A stretch of 46,097 bases of DNA, from positions 1-46,097 of the forward strand of contig NZ_QGKR01000202.1 in assembly GCF_003172955.1 (NCBI RefSeq), written 5' to 3'. The stretch is from Micromonospora acroterricola. GTDB taxonomy: Bacteria > Actinomycetota > Actinomycetes > Mycobacteriales > Micromonosporaceae. The notes under the pieces are model-generated. The model ran no database searches and had not been told where the DNA came from. It was given only the letters and a program-made list of their open reading frames with translations. Numbering within the stretch: the first letter of the stretch is position 1; each line of letters begins with the position of its first letter. Below are positions 6,508 through 17,306 of this stretch, piece after piece. A program made the position numbers and the translations under genes.

Positions 6508-8949
6508 TCAGTTGAAGCGGACCTTCATCGAGGTGCCGTCCTGCTCCAGAACCTTGATCTTGACACCGGCTGCGGGGAGCTTGACGCCGTGGTTCGGCAG
6601 CTCCTCGAAGAAGTACTTCTTGGTGTCGTCGAACAGCGGCTCCGCGGCCTGGCCACGGATGTACTGCGGCTGGCTGTTGAGGTGCAGCGTGAACGAGTCG
6701 GCCTTCTTGAGGCTGAACGGTGCGTCGTACACCTGGACCCGTGCCCGCCACGGCGCGCCGGTCAGGTTGTAGATCGGGCGCGGGTGCGCGTCGATGTACA
6801 GGTTGCGGCCCTCACCCGGGTGACCACCCGGGTTGGTGGCCGACGCGGGAGCGGTGTTGTTGTCGTTCCAGCGGGTGTTCCAGTACGAGATGAGCAGGCC
6901 CTCCTGGTACGCGTAGTGGTCCACGTAGTCGGGACGGGTGTTCGCGTAGCCGAAGAAGTACGGGCCGGTCTTCAGGTACTTGTCGTACGAGACGTACGAG
7001 CGGTTGCCCGCGATGTAGTAGTTGTCGAACATGCGGGTGTACGTCGCGCCGACGACCTCCCAGCCGTCCAGCGCCCAACCGGCGTCCGTCTCGGCACCGT
7101 CGCTGAGCACCGTCTGGCCGTCGGCCGTCACGGTGATCGCGTCGCCGAAGAAGCCGCCCTCGGAGACGCCACCGTCGGTGACGTAGTGCAGGCGGACCTG
7201 AGCGACCTTGCCCGCGAGCGAGGTGAGCGGGATGTTGATGTCCGCCCATGCGCCGTTGCTGCTGCCGTCGAGGGCCGGCCGGCCCGCGCCGTCGACGCCG
7301 ATCGACTCACCGTTGACGGTGCCGTCCAGGTCGGTCCAGGTCTGCCCACCGTCGGTGGAACCCTCGAAGTAGAGGTAGTCGTACCCCTCCTCGATGGCGA
7401 ACTTGCCCTTGAGGGACATCGCGGCAGAAGACTTGCCGGTGAGGTCGAACGTCCTCGTCATGGTCTGGTTGAGGTCGTCGTCGTTACCGGAGAAGTACTG
7501 CTTGGAACCAGCGAACGGTGCGCCGTAGTTGAAGGTGTACTCCCGCTGGGGCAGCACCACCACGGCGGCCTGCGCCTTGGCCGAGTTGTACTCCTGCGGC
7601 CCGAGGTCCAGCGTGCGCTTCTGCCCCGCCACGATCACCTCGTAGTCGAGCCAGCCGAGCTGGAGCTTGTTCCACGCACCCAGGTCGCCACCACGGTCGC
7701 CGATGCCGGCGTCGTTCTTGGCGCCGAGCCGGCTCTGGGCCATCAGGGTCCAGTGCTCGTTGTTGTTGTCGGCCGGTCCGTAGTCGTCCGGCAGGCCCAG
7801 GTCGTGGCCGTACTCGTGGTAGAAGACGCTGCGGCCGCCGTTTTCCGGCTGGATCGTGTAGTCGCGGATCCAGACGCCGGTGTTGCCGATCTGGGTGCCA
7901 CCGATCGGGAGGTTCGGCGGGCCCACGGGCGAGCTGTTGAAGGCCGACCAGCGGTGGCTCCAGATGGCGTCCTCACCCTGGTGCGGGTCACCGTCGGCCT
8001 GGTCGCCGCCGGAGTGGACGATCTGGAAGTGGTCGATGTAGCCGTCCGACTCGTTGAAGTCGCCGTCACCGTCGAAGTCGAACCGGTCCCACTGGTCGTA
8101 GGACCGCATCTCCTCGGCGATCTGCGCGTCCGTCCGGCCCTTGGCCTTCTGGTCGGCGACCCACTGGGTGGCGGCGTCGCGGATCAGGTCCCAGGTGTTC
8201 GAGCAGACGTTGTCGCCGCAGACGGCGGGGTCGCCGGTCTTGTCGTTGTCGGCCTTCGGGTCGTCGGAGCGACCGTAGCGGGCCTCGTTGTACGGCACCT
8301 TCACCCAGTCGGTGACCATGCCGTTGACCGTGTAGCGGCCGGAGGACTGGGCCTCGTAGTACTGCTTGAGCGACTCGTCGCCCGGGTTGGTGCCGAAGTA
8401 CAGCTGGCGGAAGTGCTCCGGGCTGAAGTCCGGCTGCCAGATGGTGGAGTTGTCCACGGCCCGGTTGGGCTGCGGAATCTGGTTGTGCAGCGGCCCCTCG
8501 AAGGTCGTCGGCCCGGCGATGTCCGGGTTCATGTCCTTGTCCGGGTAGGACGGGTGCCGCTGGTCGCCGAACTCGGCGAGGATCACGAAGATCTTGTCGG
8601 TGCGCTCACGCTGAAGCTCGACGTACTGGTCCTTGGACTTCTGAGCGCCGGCGAAGGTGCGGGCGCTGGTGCCCGTCCCGTTCGTCTCGCCGACCTTGAC
8701 GACCGTGCTGCCGTTGCGCTGGATGGGCTTGCTCCGCCCGCTCAGCACGTCGCTGAGACCCTGCTGACGCAGTTCGCGACGCTTGTCCTCGAGCTTGTCG
8801 GGGAGTTCGTCCTGCAGGGACTGCGGTTCGGCGGCGGACGGAGCTGCTGCCGGCAGTTTGGGCTGAGGCGCCGCCGAGGCGGACGGGCCGAAAGCCAGGC
8901 CTGTCGCCGTCAGTGAGAGCCCGAGCAGACCCACTGCGACTTTGCGCAC
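6508..8949 (-). CDS. Secreted M6 family (immune inhibitor A) metalloprotease
   Basis: An 813-residue preproprotein. GTG 8949 is chosen because GGAGG precedes it at six bases and it gives a signal peptide at once (RKVAVGLLGLSLTATGLAFGPSASAA). A propeptide-like region follows, then the M6 catalytic domain with the zinc motif HEYGHDLGLPD (H378, E379, H382). A C-terminal region (TVNGESIGVDGAGRPALDG...VRLHYVTDGG) looks like the beta-sandwich/MAM-like domain of InhA proteases. FDFDGDGDFNESDGY is a likely calcium-binding loop. It is an extracellular, zinc-dependent, probably broad-specificity protease. It is a tandem paralogue of the gene at 9290-12085, with its own promoter region and terminator. 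Confidence 0.92.
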   Translation of the reverse strand: MRKVAVGLLGLSLTATGLAFGPSASAAPQPKLPAAAPSAAEPQSLQDELPDKLEDKRRELRQQGLSDVLSGRSKPIQRNGSTVVKVGETNGTGTSARTFAGAQKSKDQYVELQRERTDKIFVILAEFGDQRHPSYPDKDMNPDIAGPTTFEGPLHNQIPQPNRAVDNSTIWQPDFSPEHFRQLYFGTNPGDESLKQYYEAQSSGRYTVNGMVTDWVKVPYNEARYGRSDDPKADNDKTGDPAVCGDNVCSNTWDLIRDAATQWVADQKAKGRTDAQIAEEMRSYDQWDRFDFDGDGDFNESDGYIDHFQIVHSGGDQADGDPHQGEDAIWSHRWSAFNSSPVGPPNLPIGGTQIGNTGVWIRDYTIQPENGGRSVFYHEYGHDLGLPDDYGPADNNNEHWTLMAQSRLGAKNDAGIGDRGGDLGAWNKLQLGWLDYEVIVAGQKRTLDLGPQEYNSAKAQAAVVVLPQREYTFNYGAPFAGSKQYFSGNDDDLNQTMTRTFDLTGKSSAAMSLKGKFAIEEGYDYLYFEGSTDGGQTWTDLDGTVNGESIGVDGAGRPALDGSSNGAWADINIPLTSLAGKVAQVRLHYVTDGGVSEGGFFGDAITVTADGQTVLSDGAETDAGWALDGWEVVGATYTRMFDNYYIAGNRSYVSYDKYLKTGPYFFGYANTRPDYVDHYAYQEGLLISYWNTRWNDNNTAPASATNPGGHPGEGRNLYIDAHPRPIYNLTGAPWRARVQVYDAPFSLKKADSFTLHLNSQPQYIRGQAAEPLFDDTKKYFFEELPNHGVKLPAAGVKIKVLEQDGTSMKVRFN

Positions 8950-9008
8950 GTGGTACCTCCGGTGTGAGGGAACCGGCCCAACGGGGGTACAGGCCGGTGA
9001 CAGATCGA

Positions 9009-9022
9009 TCCCACTAGTGGGA
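9009..9022. promoter_or_regulatory. 14-bp palindrome in the M6 protease promoter region; rest of the 8950-9202 gap
   Basis: TCCCACTAGTGGGA is a perfect palindrome 60 bp upstream of the GTG start at 8949. A possible minus-strand -10 (TATGTT, about 9032-9037) lies just upstream of it, so a protein bound here would sit near the transcription start. No gene is visible in the intergenic stretch 8950-9289, which otherwise holds only the terminator of the upstream protease gene (9203-9257). Confidence 0.4.
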
Positions 9023-9202
9023 CCAATGGTGAACATAGACACTGCTGGGACGGGTGGGAAGATGTGCGCGTCGATTTGTTGCAAGATTTTGTTGGGAACG
9101 CTTTTCACCGTCACACCCCGGGGCTTCATCTGCGGCGGTGGCCAGGCTGGATCGGCCAACAGCGTTTTGCAGTGACATATTTCGATCGGTGCGATCGGGT
9201 GT

Positions 9203-9257
9203 ACGACAGTGGGGCCGGTGGCGTCTCCGCCACCGGCCCCACCGGCACCACTGTCGT
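9203..9257 (-). terminator. Two-tier hairpin terminator of the second M6 protease gene
   Basis: The inner stem GGGGCCGGTGGCG/CGCCACCGGCCCC (9211-9223, 9228-9240; loop TCTC) is enclosed by ACGACAGT/ACTGTCGT (9203-9210, 9250-9257). It begins about 33 bp past the stop of the minus-strand gene. Confidence 0.75.
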
Positions 9258-9289
9258 CAGTTACCTATTCGCACGACCACTTCGCGAGG

Positions 9290-12085
9290 TCAGTTCCTCG
9301 CCGGCGTGACGTACACGGCCGCGGACGAGTTGTCCCGAGCGGTCCGCTTGATCGTCAGCGAGACACCGTAGTTGACGCCCTGGTCACCGGGGTTGCCGGT
9401 GCCCAGCACGATCGCACCGCCGCCCAGCGTGACGCCGTAGAACTCCGGCGCCGGGCTGCCGTCCGGGTGGGTGACCCGGGTGGTGTACGGCGCGTTGTTC
9501 CGCGACGGGAGCACCACCGAGGCGTCGTTGTCCCGGGCGTACGCCGCGCCGTCGCGCATCTCGATACCCGGGTACCAGGTCTTGGCGTCGGTGAAGCTCT
9601 TCACCGCCGGCTGGGACCGGAACTTGGTGCAGTACTCGCTGTACGGCTCGTCCGCCGCCTCCAGGCACTCCGTGAAGGGGTACGTCGGCTTCAGCGAGAA
9701 CGCCGCGTTCGCCGACTGCGGACGGCTGGGCAGGTTGTCCGTCACCGACGGGTCCTTCACGGCCGCCTCACCCGTGCGACGGTACGGGTCGAAGTGCGAG
9801 TCGACAATGAGCAACCCGCCCTTCGCGCCGTAGCTGGGCAGCGCGGTCATCTGCCCGGTGACGTGGTTGACGTCGCCGAGCGCGGTGTCCCGATACCACA
9901 CCAGCATGCCGGGAGCGTTGTACGAGATCCGGTCGACCTTCCACGCGTCGTGGGAGTAGATCGTGTCGTACGCGTACTTCAGGCCCTTGTCGAAGCCGTC
10001 GAAGTTGCGCCACTCAGCCAGGTAGTAGTGGGCGTGCAGCTCGGTGCCGCTGCTGACCTTCCAGCCCGCGCCCGTGGTGTCGACGAAGGTGCCGCCGGTG
10101 GCCGTCCAGCCGTTGTCGCCACCCTCGACGTCATCGCTCCAGGTGGTGGCGCCGCCGCCGGTGACCGAGAAGTCGTCGGCGAACCAGTTGCGCTCCTCGA
10201 ACGCCTCGTCGGTGGCGAGCCGCAGCCGCACCTGGACCGTCGTCCCGGCGTACGTCGACAGGTCGACGTAGTCGTGCCGCCAGCCGTCGGTGCTGCCGGT
10301 CAGGCCGTACTTCTTGCCCCCGAAGTCGTTCATGCGGCCGTTCGGGTCCGGGTAGCCGTCGGGCGTGGTGACCACGTTGCCGGCCTCGTCGTACACCTTC
10401 GCCTCGGTCCAGGACGTCCCGCCGTTCGTCGAGATCTCGACGAAGCCGTAGTCCCAGTCCTCCTCGATGACGTAGTTGTTCCACATCCAGAACTTCGCGT
10501 CCGCGGCCGCCGGCACGTCGACCGAGCGGCTCAGCTTGACGTCGGCCCACTCCTGGTCGTTGCTGCTGTGCCACATCTTCGTGCCGCTGTGCGGCGTGGC
10601 CAGCGTGGTGACCTTGTCCGGCAGGTCGATCTTGATGCCGTCCTCGGAGTCGATCGGCGTACGCGAGGTCTGCCCGAGCTTCACCTCGCGCGGGTTCGAC
10701 CCGGGGCGGATGGTCAGCGGGTCGGCCCAGCCGAGCACCCACTTGTCCCAGATGCCCATGTGCGTCGGCAGCGCCTGGAAGATCTCACCCGAGTGCGAGC
10801 CCGAGGCCATCAGGTCCCAGAAGTCCACGTCGGAGTCGGCGTTGCCGGAGGTGTCGTAGAGGTCCGGCAGGCCCAGGTCGTGACCGAACTCGTGGGCGAA
10901 GACGCCGACGCCGGCGTCCTCCGGCTGCACGATGTAGTTCGACACCTGGAGGTTGGTGCCCGGGATGCTGTAGCCGCCGGCGACCGTCGAGGAGTGCGCC
11001 CAGACGGCGTACACACCCTCGGCGCCGCCGCCACGGGACTTGCCCTGCCCGGCGTGCACCAGCACGAGGTGGTCGATCACGCCGTCCGGCTCGAAGACGT
11101 TGCCGTCCCCGTCCCGGTCGGCCTGGTCCTCGATGTCGTAGTCGGCCCAGGGGAAGTTCGGGTCCGTCGCGGCGAGCGAGTCGATCGCGTCGGTCGCCAG
11201 CCGGCCCGCGCCGGCCGGGTTGTCCGGGTGACCGTTCATCGACTGCTCACGGCCGGGAACCCAGTTGCCGTTCTCGTCCTGGAAGCAGCGGTTGGCGGCG
11301 TACCAGCCCTCCGAGTGCGGCACGGAGACCCACGGGCTGGCCTGCCCGGCGACCGTGTACGCGTTCTTGGACATCTCCAGGTACATGTTGTGCATGGTGC
11401 GACCGGAGAGGTCGATGCCCTTCTTGCCGTCCGGGCCCCGCAGGTCCTTGCGGACCCGCTCGGTGATGCCCTTCTTGCTGTAGAGCATCTTGTCGTAGTG
11501 GGCCGGCGAGAAGTCCGGAACCCACATCGAGTTGTTGTCCTCGTGCGGCAGGGTCGCCGGGTTGACGATGTTGTTGTGCTTCGGGCCGTTCTGCACGGTG
11601 CCGGGAACGCAGGTGCGGTCCTCGAACACCGTCTTCGGGACCATCACGCCGGTGAAGTCGTCGTTCGCCTGGTCGTTGAACTCCACCAGCAGCGTCAGCA
11701 GCTTCGCCGTCTGGGTCGTCGGCGCCTGCTTGATCTTCCGGGGGCTCTTGCCAGTCTTGATCGACTGGGCTTCGACCTTGGCGAGCTGCCGGGCGGTCAC
11801 CGGGTTGCCCCGCGCGTGCTTCTGGTCGAAGGCGCGCGCGCTGTCGACGGCCGGGGTGTAGACGCCAGCCTTGCCCTTGACCTCGCGGCCGGAGGTGTCC
11901 GGCTGGACCTCGGGCTCCGCGTAGTTGATGTAGTGCTCGTCGGCCCCGATCACCGCCGGTGGGGTGGTGAACGACGACTGGGCTGCCGCGCTGCCGGTCA
12001 CGGTCAGTGACGTGGCCGCGAGGGCGATGACGGGCAGCGCGACGAGTATTCGTCGTCGCGACCCGGACTGCGGTTTGTGGTTCAT
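9290..12085 (-). CDS. Secreted M6 family (immune inhibitor A) metalloprotease, larger paralogue
   Basis: A 931-residue preproprotein with signal peptide (RRRILVALPVIALAATSLTVTGSAAAQ). ATG 12085 is preceded by GGAG at four bases; the ATG 21 bases further upstream has only pyrimidines before it. A propeptide, then the M6 catalytic domain with HEFGHDLGLPDLYD (H398, E399, H402) and an acidic DRDGDGNVFEPDGV loop likely to bind calcium. The C-terminal half holds beta-sandwich regions (MWNNYVIEEDWDYGFVEISTNGGTSWTEAKVYD; VQVRLRLATDEAFEERNWFADDFSV). The order of blocks matches the downstream gene, so the pair arose by duplication, but the proteins are well diverged. Extracellular. The 12086-12302 stretch upstream is a promoter region with no other gene visible. 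Confidence 0.92.
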   Translation of the reverse strand: MNHKPQSGSRRRILVALPVIALAATSLTVTGSAAAQSSFTTPPAVIGADEHYINYAEPEVQPDTSGREVKGKAGVYTPAVDSARAFDQKHARGNPVTARQLAKVEAQSIKTGKSPRKIKQAPTTQTAKLLTLLVEFNDQANDDFTGVMVPKTVFEDRTCVPGTVQNGPKHNNIVNPATLPHEDNNSMWVPDFSPAHYDKMLYSKKGITERVRKDLRGPDGKKGIDLSGRTMHNMYLEMSKNAYTVAGQASPWVSVPHSEGWYAANRCFQDENGNWVPGREQSMNGHPDNPAGAGRLATDAIDSLAATDPNFPWADYDIEDQADRDGDGNVFEPDGVIDHLVLVHAGQGKSRGGGAEGVYAVWAHSSTVAGGYSIPGTNLQVSNYIVQPEDAGVGVFAHEFGHDLGLPDLYDTSGNADSDVDFWDLMASGSHSGEIFQALPTHMGIWDKWVLGWADPLTIRPGSNPREVKLGQTSRTPIDSEDGIKIDLPDKVTTLATPHSGTKMWHSSNDQEWADVKLSRSVDVPAAADAKFWMWNNYVIEEDWDYGFVEISTNGGTSWTEAKVYDEAGNVVTTPDGYPDPNGRMNDFGGKKYGLTGSTDGWRHDYVDLSTYAGTTVQVRLRLATDEAFEERNWFADDFSVTGGGATTWSDDVEGGDNGWTATGGTFVDTTGAGWKVSSGTELHAHYYLAEWRNFDGFDKGLKYAYDTIYSHDAWKVDRISYNAPGMLVWYRDTALGDVNHVTGQMTALPSYGAKGGLLIVDSHFDPYRRTGEAAVKDPSVTDNLPSRPQSANAAFSLKPTYPFTECLEAADEPYSEYCTKFRSQPAVKSFTDAKTWYPGIEMRDGAAYARDNDASVVLPSRNNAPYTTRVTHPDGSPAPEFYGVTLGGGAIVLGTGNPGDQGVNYGVSLTIKRTARDNSSAAVYVTPARN

Positions 12086-12302
12086 GCCGCTCCATTTCTC
12101 GGGCATGGGGAGGAGGAGGTTGGGCGCGCCCGACCATCGATGTGATGTCCGTCGAACTGTTCCAACCTGCGTGAACCTAAATCACAACCGGCCGAAAGGA
12201 CAGGGGCACCCCGCCGCGTGTGTCCGTTCAGCTTCTCCCGGCTCATCCGACCGACCGATGTGACAGCGGTGGGGCAGTGTGGGCCGTACCCGTAAGAAAC
12301 GC

Positions 12303-12338
12303 CGGAGGGTGGCGGTCCGCGCGGACCGCCACCCTCCG
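12303..12338 (-). terminator. Terminator of acs
   Basis: A perfect 36-bp palindrome (arms CGGAGGGTGGCGGTCCGC, 18 bp, no loop base) lies 16 bp downstream of the acs stop on the minus strand. Confidence 0.8.
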
Positions 12339-12354
12339 ATGTGTACGTCTGCCG

Positions 12355-14319
<1,965 letters not shown>

Positions 14320-14626
14320 GCCGTGACTCCTCGTCCTCGGGTGACCTGCGTCTCGCTGGGCACGAGGGTAGTCGTGGGGTTCCCGGCCGGCGAGAGCTGC
14401 CCGGTCCGTCGCGCCCAGCGGCCCCCGTCGCGCGCCCGACGGCCGTCCCAGCCCGGCCGCGGTCTCTCCCGCGCAGCTCGATCACCACGAGTTCCGGGAC
14501 GTCGCGGTATCCGGGCGGGTGGGACGCCCGGTATCAGCGACCTCGTGTTGACCATGCCCCGTGGACCGGCTCGCCGCGCCCCGGGGCGCGGTCGGTGGCC
14601 GGGGTCGCGTTACGGCCGGGTGCGAC
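14320..14626. other. Divergent intergenic region between acs and the Fic-like gene
   Basis: About 300 bp without a convincing gene. It must hold the acs promoter on the minus strand, but I cannot pick a clear -35/-10 pair. The segment 14508-14538 contains GGTATC twice around a CCGGGCG/CGCCCGG inverted repeat, a possible regulatory site of unknown meaning. Confidence 0.4.
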
Positions 14627-14654
14627 CCGACAGGCATGGCCGGGTCGCTAGCGT
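14627..14654 (+). promoter_or_regulatory. Candidate leaderless promoter of the Fic-like gene
   Basis: -35-like CCGACA (14627-14632), 16-bp spacer, -10-like TAGCGT (14649-14654), then six bases to the GTG start at 14661. The start codon would therefore be the 5' end of the transcript. No ribosome-binding site precedes the GTG. Confidence 0.5.
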
Positions 14655-14660
14655 GGCGGG

Positions 14661-15407
14661 GTGACCACCGACCCGCTCGCCCCGCTGCTCGCGCTCGCCG
14701 ACATCGCCCCCGCCGTCGAGGGGGCCCGCGAGCGGTTCGACCAGGCACTCGGGCACCGCGCGCTCCGCCGGCACGGCGGCCAGGTCGCGGCCGAGGTCAG
14801 CCTCCGGTCCGCCGTGGCGAGCGCCGCCCTGGAGGGGGCCGACCACGAGCGCGACGCGGTCCGCGCCGGCACCGTCACCGACCCCGTGCTCCAGGGGGCG
14901 CTGCGGGTCGCCGGGGCACTGCCCGGCCTCAGCGAACTCTGGCCGAAGGCGCCCCGACAGGCCCTCGCGAAGCTGCACGTGCTCGCCGCCAGGGACATGG
15001 TCGCGGAGGCCGAGCTGGGTCGCCCGGTGGCCGACCCCGTCGTCGCCGCCCGACTCGACGGGCTCGCCGGGCTGGTCGCCGGAGGCACGAAGGTGTCCCC
15101 GCTGGTGCTCGCCGCCGTCGTCCACGGGGAACTGCTCAACCTGCGCCCGTTCGCCGGGCCGTCCGGCGTGGTGGCCCGGGGCGCCGCGCGCCTGGTGCTG
15201 CTCGCCAGCGGCCTCGACCCGCGCGGCCTGCTCGCCGTCGACGTCGGCCACCGCGAGAGGGAACCGGAGTACGTCGGCTCGGCCGGAGCCTTCGCCACCG
15301 GCACCCCGGACGGACTGCGCTCCTGGCTGCGCCACTACATGTCGGCCGTCGAGGTCGGCGCCGACCAGCTCACCCTCATCGGCGACGAGATCCTCGCCGC
15401 CGCCTGA
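14661..15407 (+). CDS. Degenerate Fic-family-like protein
   Basis: A 248-residue all-alpha protein. Two features suggest descent from a Fic AMP-transferase. SAALEG (S54-G59) fits the inhibitory-helix pattern S/TxxxEG/N. LRPFAGPSGVVAR (161-173) sits where the catalytic HPFxDGNGRxxR motif belongs, preceded by VVHGELLN as in Fic proteins. The catalytic His is replaced by Arg, and the D-G-N-G core is changed to G-P-S-G, so nucleotidyl transfer is not expected. The final Arg remains. I recall similar proteins next to acs in actinobacteria, sometimes loosely called oxidoreductases. The GTG start lacks a ribosome-binding site and has a -10 six bases upstream (leaderless). Its end is seven bases from the convergent TetR gene. 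Role unknown; a binding or regulatory job is an inference. Confidence 0.7.
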   Translation: MTTDPLAPLLALADIAPAVEGARERFDQALGHRALRRHGGQVAAEVSLRSAVASAALEGADHERDAVRAGTVTDPVLQGALRVAGALPGLSELWPKAPRQALAKLHVLAARDMVAEAELGRPVADPVVAARLDGLAGLVAGGTKVSPLVLAAVVHGELLNLRPFAGPSGVVARGAARLVLLASGLDPRGLLAVDVGHREREPEYVGSAGAFATGTPDGLRSWLRHYMSAVEVGADQLTLIGDEILAAA

Positions 15408-15414
15408 AGGCAGC

Positions 15415-16047
15415 TCAGTCTCGCCGTACCGCCCGGTTCACCTTGGCCTGGAGGGCCCGACGGGCGATCGGCCCCAGGTCGTCGACGATCTCCAACAGCA
15501 ACGCGAGCTGGTCGAGGGCGGCCATCGCCCGGTCGGCGCCGTCCCGGTCCACCCCGTCGTAGAGCTCCAGCCCGATGAACGCGGCCGAGACCGCCCGGGC
15601 CAGCCCGGGAACGTCGGCGACCTCGATGAACGGCGAACCCGCAAGCAGCCGCCGCAACACCCCGTCGATCTCGTCCACCCAGAGCTGAAGGGCGGCCGCC
15701 GTGGGGGGCGCCAGCCGCTCGTCGGCCTGCGCGCCGGCCAGCATCTGGGCCAGGAAGGAGACGTTGCCGAGCTGGCGTTCCTCCTCGTGCAGCGCCCGTC
15801 CGACGGAGAGCAGCTCGCGCAGCGACCCGACCGAGGCCAGCGGCGCCGACCAGCGCGCTACCCGCTCGGCCGTGCTGGTCCGGCAGGCCGCCGTCAGCAG
15901 CTCGTCGACGCTGCCGTAGTGGTAGAAGACCAGCGCCTGGTTCACCCCGGCGGAGGCGGCGATGGTGCGGGCGGAGACGCCGGCGATGCCGTGCTCGCGG
16001 ATGGCGGCGATGGCGCCGTCAAGGAGACGCTGCTTGGTGTCGGACAT
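15415..16047 (-). CDS. TetR-family repressor, last gene of its operon
   Basis: 210 residues. The N-terminal helix-turn-helix (about residues 19-53: GVSARTIAASAGVNQALVFYHYGSVDELL) is typical of TetR, followed by an alpha-helical ligand-binding domain. ATG 16047 follows GAGGAG at five bases. It is the third gene of a minus-strand operon, and its start lies inside the upstream frame (106-base overlap). The operon's promoter carries two TTGAGCG-NN-CGCTCAA palindromes at 18214-18262, of the size TetR dimers bind, so autoregulation is likely. The ligand is unknown; given the partners it may be lipophilic. Confidence 0.9.
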   Translation of the reverse strand: MSDTKQRLLDGAIAAIREHGIAGVSARTIAASAGVNQALVFYHYGSVDELLTAACRTSTAERVARWSAPLASVGSLRELLSVGRALHEEERQLGNVSFLAQMLAGAQADERLAPPTAAALQLWVDEIDGVLRRLLAGSPFIEVADVPGLARAVSAAFIGLELYDGVDRDGADRAMAALDQLALLLEIVDDLGPIARRALQAKVNRAVRRD

Positions 16048-17306
16048 GCTTCTCCTCGCGAGCCGGCCGGGTGCGGCGCTGCGATCATCGCATCGGTGAC
16101 CAGTTGGGCGAGCCGGGTGACCCCGGGCAGCCGCAGCGTCCAGCCGAGCATCGCCCAACCGAGGTGGACGTGGTCGAGTGCGCGGGCGACGGCGGCCACC
16201 CCCCGTTCCGTGTGACCGTCGCCGCCCACGTACTCCGCCCGCCACAGCACCCGTTCGTGCTCCCGGGCCGGCCGGATTCGCAGCCCGACCGGGTGCCGCC
16301 GGGCCAGCAGCCGCCAGGTCGCCGCGCAGGGCCCGCAGTCGTCGTCCAGCCAGAGAACCGCGGCCGGGCCGGCGGAGTACGGCCGCCAACGCGGCCACCA
16401 GTCGCGTACCTGTCGCCGGTACGACCTCCAGGAGTCGCCGTGGCGTGCGCGCAGGTCGTGTTCCTCGTGCGGCCCGGCCACCGCCGCCCCGAAGGCGACC
16501 GCCGACACCGCCGCCAGGATCAGGGCGCCACTGCGGGTGGCGGCGGCGGCGAGCAGCAGCAACGACACTGTGCCGAGCTGCATCGGGTTGGCCACATAGG
16601 CGAACGGGCCCGTGGTGACCAGCCGGCGAGGCGGGTCCCACGGGTACGGGGTGCCGCCGCCCCGAACTGCGAACTCGGCGACCGCGGCCAGCGCCGGGGC
16701 CGCCGCCAGCAGGGCGAGCTGCGCCACCACCAGCGCGCCCGTGCTGCCGAGGCCGGTCAGAGTGGCCCAGGATCCGTCGCCGACCTCGAAGGCCAGGGTG
16801 GGCACGAACCAGAGCACCAGGGCGGCAAAGACGGCCACCTGGAGGAGTGTCCGCGCGCGGAGGTGCCGGCGGTCCGCGCAGAACCGGCCGAGCAGTTGCG
16901 CGGGCAGTGCCACTGTCAGCAGCCCGACCGCTTCGCCGACCAGCCAGTGTGGACCGAGGCGAACCAGCGGGTGCAGCGCCGGCATCGCCACGGCGTCCAC
17001 CCAGAGCAGCAGGCCCATCGCCACCGGCAGCGGCAGCACCCGGCGCAGCAGCACCGGCAGCGGGCCCCACAGGGCCGCCCATCCGATCCACAGGTCGACG
17101 GGCATCCCCCGGTACGCCCCGATGACTGGCGCGAAGGCATACCAGCCGGTCAGTCGAGCCACCTCGTGCAGGGCGGCGATGCCGACCCCTGCCGCCACAA
17201 AGGTCAGCAGCGCCGCTGCTCGCACGGTCCGTGCCCGCTCTCGCCCGCCCACGACCAGCACGGCGAGCAACGGCAGCGCCAGGCTCAGCCAGCGGGACGC
17301 GATCAC
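15942..17306 (-). CDS. Membrane protein: isoprenylcysteine-methyltransferase-like domain fused to a DCC thiol oxidoreductase-like domain
   Basis: About 454 residues from GTG 17306, whose GTGA overlaps the stop of the gene before. Residues 1-215 hold several hydrophobic segments. Residues 229-310 look like the ICMT/phospholipid methyltransferase family: TTGPFAYVANPMQLG, then GPHEEHDLRARHGDSWRSYRRQV. A cytosolic tail begins AAVLWLDDDCGPCAATW (C324 and C327), the DCC (DUF393) thioredoxin-like signature, and continues to about residue 420. The last 35 codons overlap the TetR gene in another frame and are Ser/Pro-rich, so the ancestral stop near the TetR start was probably lost. Predicted roles are methylation of a lipid or prenyl group and thiol-disulfide chemistry; the substrate is unknown. 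Confidence 0.75.
   Translation of the reverse strand: MIASRWLSLALPLLAVLVVGGRERARTVRAAALLTFVAAGVGIAALHEVARLTGWYAFAPVIGAYRGMPVDLWIGWAALWGPLPVLLRRVLPLPVAMGLLLWVDAVAMPALHPLVRLGPHWLVGEAVGLLTVALPAQLLGRFCADRRHLRARTLLQVAVFAALVLWFVPTLAFEVGDGSWATLTGLGSTGALVVAQLALLAAAPALAAVAEFAVRGGGTPYPWDPPRRLVTTGPFAYVANPMQLGTVSLLLLAAAATRSGALILAAVSAVAFGAAVAGPHEEHDLRARHGDSWRSYRRQVRDWWPRWRPYSAGPAAVLWLDDDCGPCAATWRLLARRHPVGLRIRPAREHERVLWRAEYVGGDGHTERGVAAVARALDHVHLGWAMLGWTLRLPGVTRLAQLVTDAMIAAPHPAGSRGEACPTPSSVSLTAPSPPSASTASPASPPAPSPPPPG

Noticed and set aside
6589..8916. 775-codon plus-strand frame opposite the first M6 protease
   Set aside because: Antisense frame of a GC-rich gene, rich in Val/Arg/Leu without any domain; the minus strand holds the zinc protease.
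9209..12010. 933-codon plus-strand frame opposite the second M6 protease
   Set aside because: Same reason: low-complexity antisense frame mirrored from a well-supported protease gene.
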